Shown here: positions 25,401-36,893 of the stretch, piece by piece | How the letters are laid out: each line of letters opens with the position of its first letter | Numbering within the stretch: position 1 is the stretch's first letter | Notes under the pieces: model-generated | What the model was told of the DNA's origin: nothing | What the model saw: only the letters and a program-made list of their open reading frames with translations | Databases searched by the model: none | Position numbers and translations under genes: made by a program | NCBI GenBank assembly: GCA_036245525.1 | Contig: BTPG01000001.1 | Coordinates: 219,039,044 to 219,103,043 of the forward strand | DNA length: 64,000 nucleotides | DNA from: Semisulcospira habei | Lineage: Eukaryota; Mollusca; Gastropoda; Semisulcospiridae | Direction: 5' to 3'

Positions 25401-28400
25401 ATCCCGGTGGCTTACTTGGAGACGAGTGGGTACCGAGATTGGACGTGGGACGTCGCCAAGCGCGACTCTCTGAACTGGGCTCTGTGAGGCGAGTTCTCTG
25501 CTTGTCAAAGCTGTGTCCGGGCTCGCTCCGTCCGGGTAGCGGCCTCGTCGGTCAAAACCCCCACCCTGTGCCCTAGTCCACTGAAATCGTTGTGGAGACC
25601 CTCCACAGGATCATCCTGGTCTCATGCGCCGATCCTCCGAAGGTGTCCTGGTGCATTCCGTGTGTAGCCACTGGTCCCACCGGGGAAGACTGGCCCAGAT
25701 CTACCGTCGGTCCAGGTAGCGTCACGCACGGAGGGAGTTGAAGTGCTTTCCCCAAGCACCAGGGTAGGGGGTACGCACTGGTCAGAGGATCGCCAGCTGC
25801 CCTGATCCTGGAAGTACACCTCCGCTGTCGCGTTGTCGGAGAGGAGAAGCTCCTGTGACCTATCCTTCCTCCCACGAGCAGAAGAAGGTCTAGTAGTCCG
25901 CGTCGGATCCAAGCTAAGCACGCTCTTGTCCGCGAAGTCCGAAGGTCGGAGGGTTGGACCTCGAGAAGAATCACGGAAGTAGGAAGCGTAGCTTGAGCAG
26001 CCGGGCTTAGAGACGACCAATGTGCGTAGATCCGACTCCGTGTAGTGGCTAGGTCCTCCGCCACGAGCACAGCCAAGCGGTACCACCTGTCCGAAGTCCG
26101 GCATCCCCTGGGTGCCCAACGAGAGTTGTCGAGATGGTTAGACGTCAGGGAGAAGGTGCTGCGCCTTGGTTCCCCAGTGTCCACGATGGATGAGAACCCC
26201 CAGTGAGTCAGGTGGCGATGCCGGGCAACTTCCGCAGCAGGGCGGCGGCGATGAGCTGGGATGTCCCGTCCAGCGCCGGCCGAGTGTCCATCCGCGCAGA
26301 AGAAACGGTCTGACGGAACCGCAGCACTGGAGGCCAAAGAAGAGGGAGAGGAGAACGGCTGAGACGTCCGAGGGGTCGTCAGCCGTCAAACTCAGAGTGT
26401 CGAAGTCCCGCTGTCTGGAACCGGCGACCGAGGAGGGCGACGAGGGCTCCGAGGGAAGGAAACCCGCTGACGGCGAACCGCAGAGGTCGAAGACTACCTC
26501 CGAAGGGGAGAGCGAAAGACGGAGCGACGCGGCGAGAGTCTCCTGAGAGCCGAAGGCGGGTCCCGACGAGGAGAACGGCTGCGACGAGGAGGAACGGAAC
26601 GGAGAGGACGAGGGAAGGGGAAGTGGCCGGTCGATGGGAAGAGGAACGGAACGAACGGGAGTCCGAACGAGATGGGAACGCGAAGAAGGCGAAACCCGTC
26701 TGAGTCGAGGGAGTCCTGATCCGTCGAACGATGAGTGGAGAAGGTCCTCCTACGATCTTGCGAAGCAGAGCGGTAACGGTGAGTAGAATCCCGGCGCCTA
26801 CGATCTTCGCCAACATGAGGCTCCGTACGAGTGCGTGTAAGTCTCTGTGAACCAGGCTCTTGGGAGAGGCGGGTTGCTTGCCGGCAAGGGGACCCCTGCG
26901 GCCAGAGACGAGTGGGGAATGAACCAGGCTCTTGGGAGAGGCGGGTTTCTGAGCACTAAACCGTTGAATACTCAGTGCGTCTTCTGTGTCGTATCAAGTT
27001 GGCCTCGCACGTCCCGTGCCGGGGGCACAGCGGAAGGCGTCTCGGTAATCTCCCAGCCCCCGAGCGGGAAGGTCCTCCTATGATCTTGCGAGGGAGAGCG
27101 ATAACGTCGAGTAGAATCCCTGTGTCTACGCTCTTCACAACCAGGAGGCTCCGGACGGGTGCGTGTATGTCTCTGTGAACCAGGCTCTTGGGAGAGGCGG
27201 GTTTCTTGCCGGCCAGGGGACCCCCAGCGGAATCCCGGCGGCTTCCTCAGAGACGAGTGGGGAACGACGGTGGAGGAGGGACGCCACGAGCGTCCCACCA
27301 AACCAGGCTCTTGGGAGAGGCGGGTTATTTCCACCAGCTGTGTTCGGGCGCGCTCTCTAACGGAGGCGGTCTTGACGGTCGAACTCCCACTTTGTGCACT
27401 AATCCCTCGATTACTCAGTGGCGTTTTCTGTGTCGGATCCAGTTGGTCTCGCACGTCCGGTGCCGGGGGCACAGCGGAAGGCGTCTCGGCAATCTTCAAG
27501 TACCCGAGAGGGTAGGAGGCTCCCTCCTATAAGTTCCAGAGATTAGACCATCGCAGCTCCGGCCAGGTAGCACAGACGTCACAAGTGTGGTCGGAAGCAC
27601 ACCCAGCGCACAGGAGACAGACTGTATGGATATCCGACGGCCACTGGAAGCCTCCGCATCGTTTGCAGGTCACCAGTAGGCCAATGCAGCACACCAACAT
27701 GAGGTGGCCTGGAACTGTGTCGATAGTAGTCTCCGCTTCCTTGGAGACGAGCATCCTTACTAGAGTCCCTGGACGTGCACGTGACTCTGAGCCGGGCTCC
27801 GAGGGAGGCGGGATTTCTTGCCGGTAAGGGGAACCCCCAGCGGGATCCCGCGGGCTTACTTGGAGACAAGTGGGACCGATAGTGGACATGGCTTCTTGGA
27901 AGGCTTAGTCCGGGCGCGCTCCCTCCTGGAAGCGGCCTCATCGATCCAGGCCCACTTCGTGCACTAGTCCACTGAATCCGGTGTGGGGCTTCCCACAGGG
28001 ACGTCCTGGTCTCAAGCGACCGGTGCCAAGGATACGTTGGATGGCGTATCCACATCCTGCGCATAGGAGACCCGACCTAGTGGTTGTCCGACGGCCACCG
28101 GCACATCTGCCTTGCGTGAAGGACGTCAGCATGCCCCTCTTCATCGGGGCGGAACGGGATCCTTCAAGCACCAACAGCATAGGTCGCTCCCGCCTGCAGA
28201 CGCTTCAATGCTGCCATCCGCGCTGCTGAGGCCAGGTGACACAATCATCCCAATGTGGTAGGAGGGACCTCCCGTGTCGGAAGACAGGCCTAGTCCCAAA
28301 TGGGCGCTGCCTGGACATGAAGAACACACCTACCAGTAGCAGCGGGCTGGTGCTTACAGCCGAGAAGCTGCTTGTCCTCTCAAGGTGGTAGTGTACTGCA

Positions 28401-31400
28401 ATGTCCTAAGAAGTCGGACGTGTGCGTAATTGTCTTACCGAGCGGGCCTTGCCAGAAGCTGTGCACGTGCGCTCCCCCTGGCAGCGGCCTCCACGATCCA
28501 TGCTCGCGCACTAGTCGTGAAATCCGGTGTGGCTTCTCCCCCAGGTCAGTCCGTTGTCATGCGGAAAACCCGCGGTGTCCGGAAGGCGCCTAAACCGGTG
28601 CCGATCGCTTGAAACGCAAGCATGGTCAGTGGGGCATCCGGTGCAGTGGCGAAAGACCCCTGGGGGCTGAACTAGCCACTGTCATCTGTGTGAATGGGTA
28701 GCACATCCCTGCAACAGATAACACACCCGAAGGCCTGCGGGCGAGTCCTGTGGGACTAAGCCACGAAAGGTAGCCTTCGTAACAACAAAACACACAAGCA
28801 CCAAAGCGGGGTAACAGACTGTCAAGCCTGCACGCCAGCAGTGCAGCAAGAGGGTCGACTCACTGCCATCAAGCACTAAGGTGAGCAACCAACATATGTA
28901 GCAAAAGTCAAACATGTCATGACAGAAGCAAGGTACCAAACTGCACGCCTACAAATAGCCGTGCAGTAAGCAAGTAGGCCCACTGCCGCCAAGCACTAAG
29001 GCGAGGGAACAACATATGTACACAAAGATGAATACGTCATGACGGATGCGAGGTACCAAACTGCACGTCTGCAATCTAGCAGTGCAGTAACGAGGTAGAT
29101 TCACCGCCGTCAAGCGCTAAGGTGAGCAACAACATATGTACCAACCCCTGTCATAAACGGAGTCAGGCCCCAAACACTAAGGGTGACCGCGTGTGGAAAA
29201 AGCAACACCGGCCGCATGCTGTACAACTCAATACGCAATGACAACCAAGACAAGAAAACATCTGGGGCAGTAAATCACCACTTCATGTGGACATGTCACG
29301 CGGGGCCCGCCCAGCCAAGGAGCGTAAACCCCCAACCTGCCCGCCGGAACGTATATCCACTCTCTAAGGTACGTGAGCACTTGTCCACAGCGCATGCCTG
29401 CGTAAGCGAGTGTGCGCTTAAATTCATCACCCGCTAGCGAAAACAGAAAAGGGGCCAGAACAGGCGCTGGTACCGAACAAACTACGCGATGACAAGGCGT
29501 GACCCAAGCCGTGCCACCCAGCTAATCAGGCCATGAAGTAAAAGAATTCTCCACACCCAAGGTACAAATGCGTAGGAAACTTCGCTACGATTCACCGAAG
29601 GTGAGTGGGCGCGCAATTACAGTGAGAAGAAGACGAAAAACTTCGTACCTGCACAAACCAGTGCCCAGCCCGGGAACCGGCCGAGGGTCAACCCCGCTAC
29701 CTTACCTCTCCGCCGAAGGGGAACGGGGGGAGACGTCCAAAACCCGCCTGGCACGACCGGCGAAGCTCACCGGACAGCTCACCAGAGGTCAAAGCGTAGG
29801 CGCTAAGCAGTGGGGACGAGAAAGCCACGCAGGAGCACAGGCAGGGCCGACGAAACGATCCTATCTCCCGCTCTTCATTCCAACAGCAAGTCCGAAACCC
29901 GAGAACCGGTCGAAAAACCAAAGTCCGTAGGCTAGAGCCGAGCGCAAGACGACCGAATCGTGCGCCTAAGTAGACTAGACTGAGGGATTATGGGTACCCG
30001 GCTTCCGGGTGGTGGGTATAGGGAGACAACTCTTGGTCCCCTCGGGGTTCCCCGAGTGCATCCCGGGTTGTGTTTTAACACAACTGGCTCTTTGGCTAGA
30101 ATGAGTAAGTAGTAGACACTTCCCATTCAGTCATGTCATCGGTAATGTTTTTGAAGAAACAAATACTCTATAGCCTATCGATTTCAGCCCAAAGTTGTGT
30201 CCCCTACACAACTGGGGAGGAGACACCGGGGATCCAGACATAGGGGCCCCGGGTGGCCTACCCTTACTACCCTATCCGGGCATGCGTAGGGCGAAGCCTG
30301 TCAGTTTCACACTTAGCCAAAAGAGGCAAGCAGGGCAGGAGGGAGTCTGTCCGAGTAATGCCATCGGTAAGTATTTTTCCAAAAAAAAACATTTTAGAAA
30401 AAAATTCATTTGTTTTCTCAAAATACATTACCGATGGCATTACTATATGGAAGAATAGTGATGAGGAGGAGTGTGCCGACCCTAAAGCCCAGTACTTAAT
30501 ACCCCCGCCCCTCCCCTCCCCCTCTCCCTCCCCCCCCCTTCCCCCTCCCCCCCCCCCTTCCCCCCTCCCCCCCCCCCCCCCCCCCCCCCCCCAGGCCCAC
30601 GAAGGAGCACTTCCGACGATTTCAGCTAAGACGTACCTAAGGCGCCTGTGGCGTGCGGAGGGAGTGCTGGGCCGCGGAGATGTCGCCCACCCGGGCCAGG
30701 GAGTCACGCTGGCCGGATAGGTCTCGGAGGTAGAAGCGGGTGAAGGTGGAGTCTGCACGCCAGCCGACCGCTGTTATAATGTCCTTAACCGAACAGTTGC
30801 GGTCCAGGGCCACGCTGGTGGCTACTGCTCTCACTTCATGCGCCCGGATCTACAAAAGTCTATCCCCATCAGGGGAGAGATCCTGGTAGGCCGACCGAAT
30901 CACCCACCAAAGCCAGACGAAACTGTCTGAGCCGAGATATCGGACCTGCCTGGTGAAAGTGGGAGGAAGAGGCGGAGCGCCCTAGGCGGCGCGGCTTAGA
31001 GCGACGCAGGTAAATCCTCAGCGCCCGAACCGGGTCCTGTTGACTCGCGGGATAGGTCCGTCCCTCTCAGCGGACGTACGGTCAGCATCTGGGGCGCAGC
31101 TGAGGGAAGGCGGTTCTTGGCCAGAAAGGATGGGTCGGTGAGTAGCTGCGCAGAGCCGTCGGAACGAAACTGCAGACAGGCGGGACATACCGAGAGCATG
31201 TGAAGCTCGCTCATGCGGGACGCTGTGGTGAGAGCCAGAAGGAAACATGTTTTCCGGGTCAGGTCGGAGAACCGTGCCAAAGGCAGGGGTTTGAAGCAGT
31301 CCGTATTTAGCCACGTCAGTACCCAGGCGAAGGTCCCACCGAGGTAAGAGGGAACAGGAGACCGGACGTCGGAGCTCAAAGTGAGCCAACAGGTCCGAAA

Positions 31401-34400
31401 GGTCTTTGCAAGCACCTGGATCCAGAAGGCCCAGGTGGCGGTAAGTGTCTGCAATCATGGCGCAGTAACCCTTGACGGTAACAGGGGCTAAGCCTTGATC
31501 GTCAAAGAGCCACAGGAAGAATTCCGCCAGTTGGGGGGTAGTTAAATTCGTGGGGGGGAGCCGCTGAGCGGTGCACCAGGACTGAAAGACCCTCCACTTG
31601 CCTTCGTACACCTTCCGTGTAGACAGTCTGCGGGCTGCTGCAATCGCCGCCACCGCCGCATCCGAGAAACCTCTAGCGGCAAGGGCTTGCCGGACAACCT
31701 CCAGGCGTGTAGGAGGAGGCGCTCCGGGCACGGTTGGAAGAGAGCCTGGCGGGGCTGCTTGAGCATCGTATGCGGAGCAGGGAGCTCTAGGGGCGGGTCC
31801 GTCGCTAGCGCGAGCAAGTCCATGGTCCAGCTCTTGGTCCAATTGAAGGGGGCCACCAGGAAGACAACCGCGGAGCATTCCAGAAGTTTCCGCAGGACCT
31901 TCGGTACCAGTACAGACGGGGGATAGGCATACGCGACCAGTCTGTCCCAGGGATTGGAGAGCGCGTCCACCACCCAGGCGAGCGGGTCCGGGACTGGGGA
32001 GATGAACACCGGAAGCTGGTTGTTCCATCTGGTGGCAAACAGGTCGACTAGAGGCATCTCCCATCGCGAGCAGATCAGCCGAAAGATGTCTGGGCGCAGG
32101 GACCACTCCGTGTGGAGCATCTGTCCGCGGCGGGACAGGGCGTCTGCGACCATGTTTAGGTAGCCGGGGATGTGGCGGGCTCGAAGAGCAATGCCCCGGT
32201 CCCTGGGCGAGCGCGTGCCCCCCTGGTTCTGTATGTAGGCCACCACCGTCGAGTTGTCCGACAGCACGAGGACCTCTTGGTTGGTCAGCGTCCCTTGCCA
32301 GAAGTTGAGGGCCAGCCAAACCGCCTTCAGCTCTAGCCAGTTGATGTGCTTGTCCGCAAGGTCCCGGGGCCAAAGGCCCGAGGCCTAGGCAAAGTCCGAT
32401 AACAGATGAGCGCCCCAGCCGGACTGGCTCACGTCGGTGCAGAGAGACCACTGGGGCAGAGGGGAGTGTAGAGGCACGCCCGTCGCCAGTCACGCGAGGT
32501 CCGCCCACCTCTGGAGGTGGGGCCGGGTCAGCGGTGTAACTGGGACCTGATCCGTCAGGGCGCCCAGCGAGGGATGCCAGTGGAGGAGAAGGTGTAGCTG
32601 CAGCGGGTGGGCATTGAGCCTGCCGAGGGGTAACAAGTCTGCTGCCTCACTGAGTAGTCCCAAGAGTTGAAGCCAGACCCTGGCTGTGAAGGAGACCCCT
32701 ACCTCCATAAGTATGATGTGCGAGTTCAGCGATCTTCTGCCGCCGCACCAAAGGCAGGCAGACTAAGTTGAGGTCGGTCAAGAATTCCATCCCCAAGTGC
32801 AGGAACTGGTGAGAAGGGGTGAGATCCGACTTGCCCAGATTGACTAGGAACCCGAGGCGGCGCAGGAGAGAAAGCAGGACGTCTCTGTCCTCCTCGAGCG
32901 CCGAGGCGATCAGGTTGTGCAGCAGCAAGTCATCCAGGTAGTTGGAGGCCGGACTCAGAGATCACTGACGGAAGCAGGCCATCACCGCGTCAAGGAGCCT
33001 CGTGAAAACCCAAGGACTGATGTTGAGGCCGAAGGGGAGGGCTCGGAACTGGTATACAACCCAGCCAAAGGCAAAACGTAGATATCGGCGAGACGACGGA
33101 TGAATCGGAATGTGAAGATAGGCGTCTGACAGATCGAGGCTGATTGTGAAGTCCATCGGCCGGACGGCTGCGTGGAGAATCCTGGCTGTCTCCATCCGAA
33201 AGTGAGGAGCCAAAATGAACTTGTTTAGCGCCGACAAGTCGATGGACAGGGGGGGACAGTAAAGTGTCTCGCCAGGCCCGCTCAGGCAATTCGGAGCGGG
33301 AAGGGGACAGAAATTGGGCACGCGACCCCCGCTCAGAAGCCTCGGAGTGTGGGGGGCGCATGTCAGTCACACCGGGCCCGCCTGGTCAATACGGGGTGGG
33401 GGGGGGGGACGTAAACGTAGCTCACCAGGCCTACTCGGAAGATTCGGAGCGGGGAGGCAGCACCTTTACGGGCCTCAGGTCATGCTCAGATGCCTCGGAG
33501 CATGAGGGAGAGCCTCTCTTCCTACTTCTTTTCTCTTTCTTATCACGCCGGGCCCGCTCAGGACAAACGGAGCGGGAGGGTGGGGGGGGGGGGGGGGTGG
33601 GCATGGATGAATGCTCAGCTTGCCTGGCCCGCTCGGGCAATACGGAGTGGGGGTGGGGGGGGGGGGGAGCAGACTCAAGGAGCTCAAGCCACGTACAGAA
33701 GAAACGGAGCATGGGGAGCGTGACTCTGATACTCGCTTGGAAGACTCTGAGCGGGGAGGGAGTTCCTGCGCGGTTACGGTAAACGAAGGGGACTTACCTG
33801 CGGGCCGGACGACGGAGCGAAGTGGGGCCCGAGGAGCCGACGGAGCGATGCCATCCTGCGGAGAAGTCCGGGGAGACTGTCGGGTCCAGGAAGGACGGTC
33901 ACGTTTGTAGAAATCCCACATCTGAGACCACCGGTCCTCACTTCACTTGGCACACAGGTCACACATCCTGTCGGAAGAGCAGCCCGAGCACGGCAGACAG
34001 GCGTCGTGGGCGTCAGAGGGCCACTGGAAATCCCCACAAGAAGAGGCAAGACTTCAAAATAGAATCCGCCATAGCGTCCGCTGCACACCGTCCGCAGGGC
34101 GGAACACACCCAAGCGCCGAACTCACTCCACGAGGCACAAAGTCACGAGGGAGAGTAAAGTCACAAGCCGAAACCCAAGGCCGCAGCCAAGGACGAAGTT
34201 CACTGTAAGTTCAACCCCGGTCGGAACCAGTCGGCGCTAAGTCCACACAAACTAGAACGTTGGAGTGTAGAACACACCAACGAAGCACACTGAGTCCAAG
34301 GAGAAAATCTAATCCACAATGGCAAAATGCCAAAACGTTCGTAGTAAAAACCACAGAAGACACCGGTTCGAAATATCGTAGCAAGACAAAAACCCGACCG

Positions 34401-36796
34401 TACACAGTCGAGCTAAGAGTGAAACTGACAGGCTTCGCCCTACGCATGCCCGAATATGGTGGTAAGGGGAGGCCACCCGGGGCCCCTATGTCTGGATCCC
34501 CGGTGTCTCCTCCCCAGTTGTGTAGGGGACACAACTTGGCGCTGAAATCGATAGGCTATAGAGTGTATTCCATATAGTAATGCCATTGGTAATGTATTTT
34601 GAGAAAACAACATGAATATTTGCACGAGTTTGTCCTCCCCACATACACATGCATGCACACAGTACAAATGATTGCAGCAATAACCTGAGAAAATGACAGT
34701 TCTGCAGTTCCCTCCCTTTCCATGCGAGTTGCCTCCCCTTGGCTGGCATCGCTGGATGAATCATCAGGGGTGACCCAATGCGAGCACCCTGGCTCGTTGC
34801 TGTCCACTCGGCGTTTTCTGGCGGCACGGTCAGATGCACTGGTCCGAGACCTACTCCTTTCTCCCACCATCATTTCTTGTTCAATCTGCCGCCGAATGTC
34901 TGGGGGAAGTTCTTCAAGGACTTTCCTGTCCACCTGAAAAAAGAAGACAAATTACTACACATAATCAAACCATACATAAGGCAAGTGATCACAGTGATAA
35001 AATTAATCAGAATAATAATCTGACTTCTTGCCAAGTGGCAACAAGTCAAATAATCATTCTGATTTTATTTTTGTCTCTGTGGATAGATAAAGCATAGATA
35101 CCAAGAAAAAAGACTCAAAAAAAGTTACAACACAGATGACAGTGCAAACTAGACGACAAATAATTATTTAAATCATTTACGATTTTTTTTCTGGCATCTA
35201 ACCTTTGCAGGCGATGGATTAATCATGATGGATCACAGGTACTTCAAGACTGCTTCTACATGTATATACCTTTGACACATGGCATACAGTCAGCCATGGT
35301 TCACAAGCACTGCAAACGCGGTCCGTGGCGCAGTGGTTAAGGCGCCCTCCACCAATGCTAAAGGTGCGAGGTTCGATTACGGGTTCCGGCGTCGGATTTT
35401 TCTCCTCTAGTAAGTGTCACCGTTAATTCGGGCGGACCGTCGGGGGTTCTTTCTCCGGGTACTCCGGCTCTTCCTCCCCCTCCACTTTGGTATCAGTTTC
35501 AGCCCACTTAATCAAATTTCAAATACAAACGATTTTGAATTTCCAAAAACTACAGTAGCTCGCTTGAGCTTGCCCTTAGCACCACGTGAATGTTCTGTGT
35601 TTATGTACAAAGTGTGAGTGAATGCGCGTGATTCACGTGAGCGTGCTTGTTGGGTTCAGTTCGCGGCGGCGCTTTGAGCCGATTTTCAATTGGGATAAAG
35701 CGCCTATTTAATGCGCTTATTATTATTATTATTATTACTATGAGCCTCTGCAGCTGCAGGGACTCATCAGGATATCCTAGTAAGGAAAGGACATCAGACC
35801 CATGTTGGCCGCAGTCAGCCTGCAGACAGCTGTGTGCAAGGTAACTGCGGATGACATGGGCCTGATGGTCTTTCACATACTGGGACATATTTCTTGCTGG
35901 CAGAATTCAGCTCCCTTGGTTTGTTGGAGAGGGGGTGATTATCCATACTAACCCCTTGACTTCTACTGACGATGCCGCTCGGTGGAAAAGACGCATTAAC
36001 TCATTGTGCCCGAGCTACGAAATACCCACATCTTGCAGTTATCCTCCGAGGAATGCATTACAATTCAGGAGACAGATCGACCATGATAGTTCAAGGGTGG
36101 TGGCAGAATAGCTTGGCGCCAAGCTATTCTGCCACCATCCTTTAACCCTATTTCTGATCTAGGAATATCGATATTTCGACCTGCGATGGTGAGAGAAAGC
36201 ACTGAGACTGCTCCCGGGAGGTTTCACTCAGTCTGCGTGGGCTTCGTCTCCTCGGGCTAAGGGAGGGTAATGCTGGAAGAGCAGGCAACTCTGGAAGTGG
36301 GGCTAACTCCTGCTCATCCATTTCCTGTGCTGCGTTCTCACAATCTCCCTCATTATCCTGAGCTAAACCTGTCCAATAAATGAGCAGCAAGGTAAAGGCA
36401 AAACGGCAAAGCAAACGAATTATTAAATGAAATACAAAGGAGATCACAAAACTTGCATAGATGTGTCACACCAAATTCACTTCATGCAAGTGCTGTGTAG
36501 TTTTACCAGGTTCATCCTTAACTCAGCATGGCAGGACATGAATGACACACCATGACAGGCAATGAAATGACTATGATAATTCAGCAGTGCTGCAGGAATA
36601 GTTTTGCGCCTCTAAATGCTAAGCTATTCTGGAACCATCCTTAACCCTTTGGCTGTTGGTAGCAGCCTTTGCCATGATGCAGGAATCATCGCCACAAAAG
36701 ACCACTACCAACAGCCAAAAGGTTATATGAACAGGTATAAAGTCTGTGAAACATGTTAAACTGGCTAGCCCACCCATGCACATGAACATGCAAGCC

Positions 36797-36893
<97 letters not shown>

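Larger units (their letters stand above)
24216..30163 (-). mobile_element. DIRS retrotransposon A (nested in B)
   Basis: Inverted ends at 24217-24470 and 29975-30163 are about 98% alike by eye (for example GGTACCCATAATCCCTCAGT). The internal complementary region at 24476-24570 reads as the complement of the left end joined to the complement of the right end. It interrupts the left inverted repeat of element B after ACTATATGAAAT, where B resumes ACTCTATAGCC at 30164. Coding sequence is scrambled: recombinase and RNase H remnants, repeated ORF1 pieces, no RT. It may be a non-autonomous derivative mobilised in trans. Confidence 0.9.
24158..34612 (-). mobile_element. DIRS retrotransposon B (outer), with element A nested in it
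   Basis: A tyrosine-recombinase retrotransposon that inserts without target duplication. Its termini are inverted: the left end (24158-24215, resumed at 30164-30315 after the nested element) matches the right end (34404-34612) with few changes, including ATAGCCTATCGATTTCAGC and GGGGATCCAGACATAGGGG. An internal complementary region at 30350-30465 joins complements of both ends, the DIRS hallmark. On the minus strand it encodes ORF1, RT, RNase H and tyrosine recombinase, all with frame breaks. It fills about 99% of the 10.57-kb REV1 intron. Confidence 0.93.

Noticed and set aside
26379..26816. Arg/Ser-rich frames on both strands around 26.2-27.5 kb as genes
   Set aside because: They fall in the hairpin-repeat part of DIRS A, on both strands at once, with no domain.
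29568..29930. 120-codon plus-strand gene in DIRS A
   Set aside because: Antisense to the element, basic low-complexity composition, no homologue recognised.
31018..32508. 496-codon minus-strand frame as one protein
   Set aside because: Its N-terminal half is out of frame with the DIRS RNase H that occupies the same DNA. Only the later part matches the recombinase, so the frame is a mosaic in GC-rich DNA.
33260..33775. CRISPR array
   Set aside because: Repeats are palindromic but vary in sequence and spacing, there are no cas genes, and the context is a eukaryotic retrotransposon.
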